A stretch of DNA of 64,000 bases from Bugula neritina (taxonomy: Eukaryota; Bryozoa; Gymnolaemata; Cheilostomatida; Bugulidae), in contig OZ037768.1 in assembly GCA_964035545.1 (NCBI GenBank), positions 8,423,241 through 8,487,240 of the forward strand, read 5' to 3'. A model generated the notes under the pieces. The model did no database searches. It was not told the DNA's origin and saw only the letters and a list, made by a program, of their open reading frames with translations. Position numbers and translations under genes: made by a program. Below, one piece after another: positions 63,762-64,000 of the stretch (position 1 is its first letter; each line of letters starts with the position of its first letter).

Positions 63762-64000
63762 TAGAATTTTTTGACAACTAATACATAAAAAATTGGGAGT
63801 AGCAGATAATATATAAACACATTTTATATTTGTTGTATGTACATACACAAGTAGAATAGGTAAGATAAGGTTTATTGAAATTGCTAGTGACTACTACAAA
63901 AAGATTCAAGAGAGTTCCTTTAAAAATTGAATCTTGAAAACATTCTAATGTGTCCAAACAAGTATTGGTATTGATGGAGCATTTTCTTTGGGCAAACAGT

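Overview
The window is eukaryotic nuclear DNA from an animal. It is AT-rich, and its genes are broken into many short exons with GT/AG introns of about 70 bp to 2.8 kb. Every gene I could name is an animal housekeeping or membrane protein. An LHFPL-type tetraspan and an ankyrin-containing long oxysterol-binding-related protein point to Metazoa. The compact genes, low GC, scattered simple repeats and a tRNA-derived SINE would suit a sponge, placozoan, cnidarian or similar invertebrate, but the sequence alone does not settle the species.

Layout from left to right. (1) 126-21307, + strand: a complete 24-exon ORP1L/OSBPL1A-like lipid-transfer protein of about 978 aa, with ankyrin repeats, a PH domain, a coiled coil, a FFAT-like motif and the oxysterol-binding domain. 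(2) 22498-25506, - strand: a 3-exon LHFPL3/4/5-like tetraspan protein of about 273 aa, convergent with (1). (3) About 25.5-42.6 kb: a 17-kb AT-rich stretch with no gene I can defend. It holds a MITE-like element, a degenerate SINE, simple repeats and a few GC-richer islets. (4) 42644-42931, - strand: an intronless 95-codon frame whose protein has a textbook BH3-like pattern, then four arginines, then a C-terminal membrane segment. It is a candidate BH3-only, tail-anchored apoptosis regulator and the most novel item here. (5) 43927-49976, - strand: a 5-exon, 190-aa membrane-anchored Sel1-repeat protein with no name I recognise. (6) 50277-53986, + strand: a 7-exon VAP (VAPA/VAPB) gene of 246 aa, divergent from (5) across 300 bp. 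(7) 54446-56885, - strand: a 6-exon proteasome assembly chaperone 2 (PSMG2) gene of 240 aa, convergent with VAP. (8) 59192 to the window edge, + strand: the first 11 exons (552 aa) of the DEAH-box splicing helicase DHX16/PRP2, with Walker A, DEAH and SAT motifs. It continues past the window.

Functional links: VAP is the ER receptor for FFAT motifs, and the ORP at the left end carries a near-canonical FFAT, so a receptor and a probable ligand lie about 30 kb apart. The BH3-like protein and the Sel1 protein are both predicted to be membrane-anchored. The rest are unrelated housekeeping genes (proteasome assembly, pre-mRNA splicing).

Mobile and structured DNA: three copies of one tRNA-Thr-derived SINE (two with clear target-site duplications), a 159-bp foldback element just inside an ORP intron, a roughly 500-bp palindrome in VAP intron 1, a MITE-like element with sub-terminal 15-bp repeats, and several microsatellites next to exons. 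All exon models are manual and frame-checked: every junction keeps phase and every complete model ends at a stop codon.
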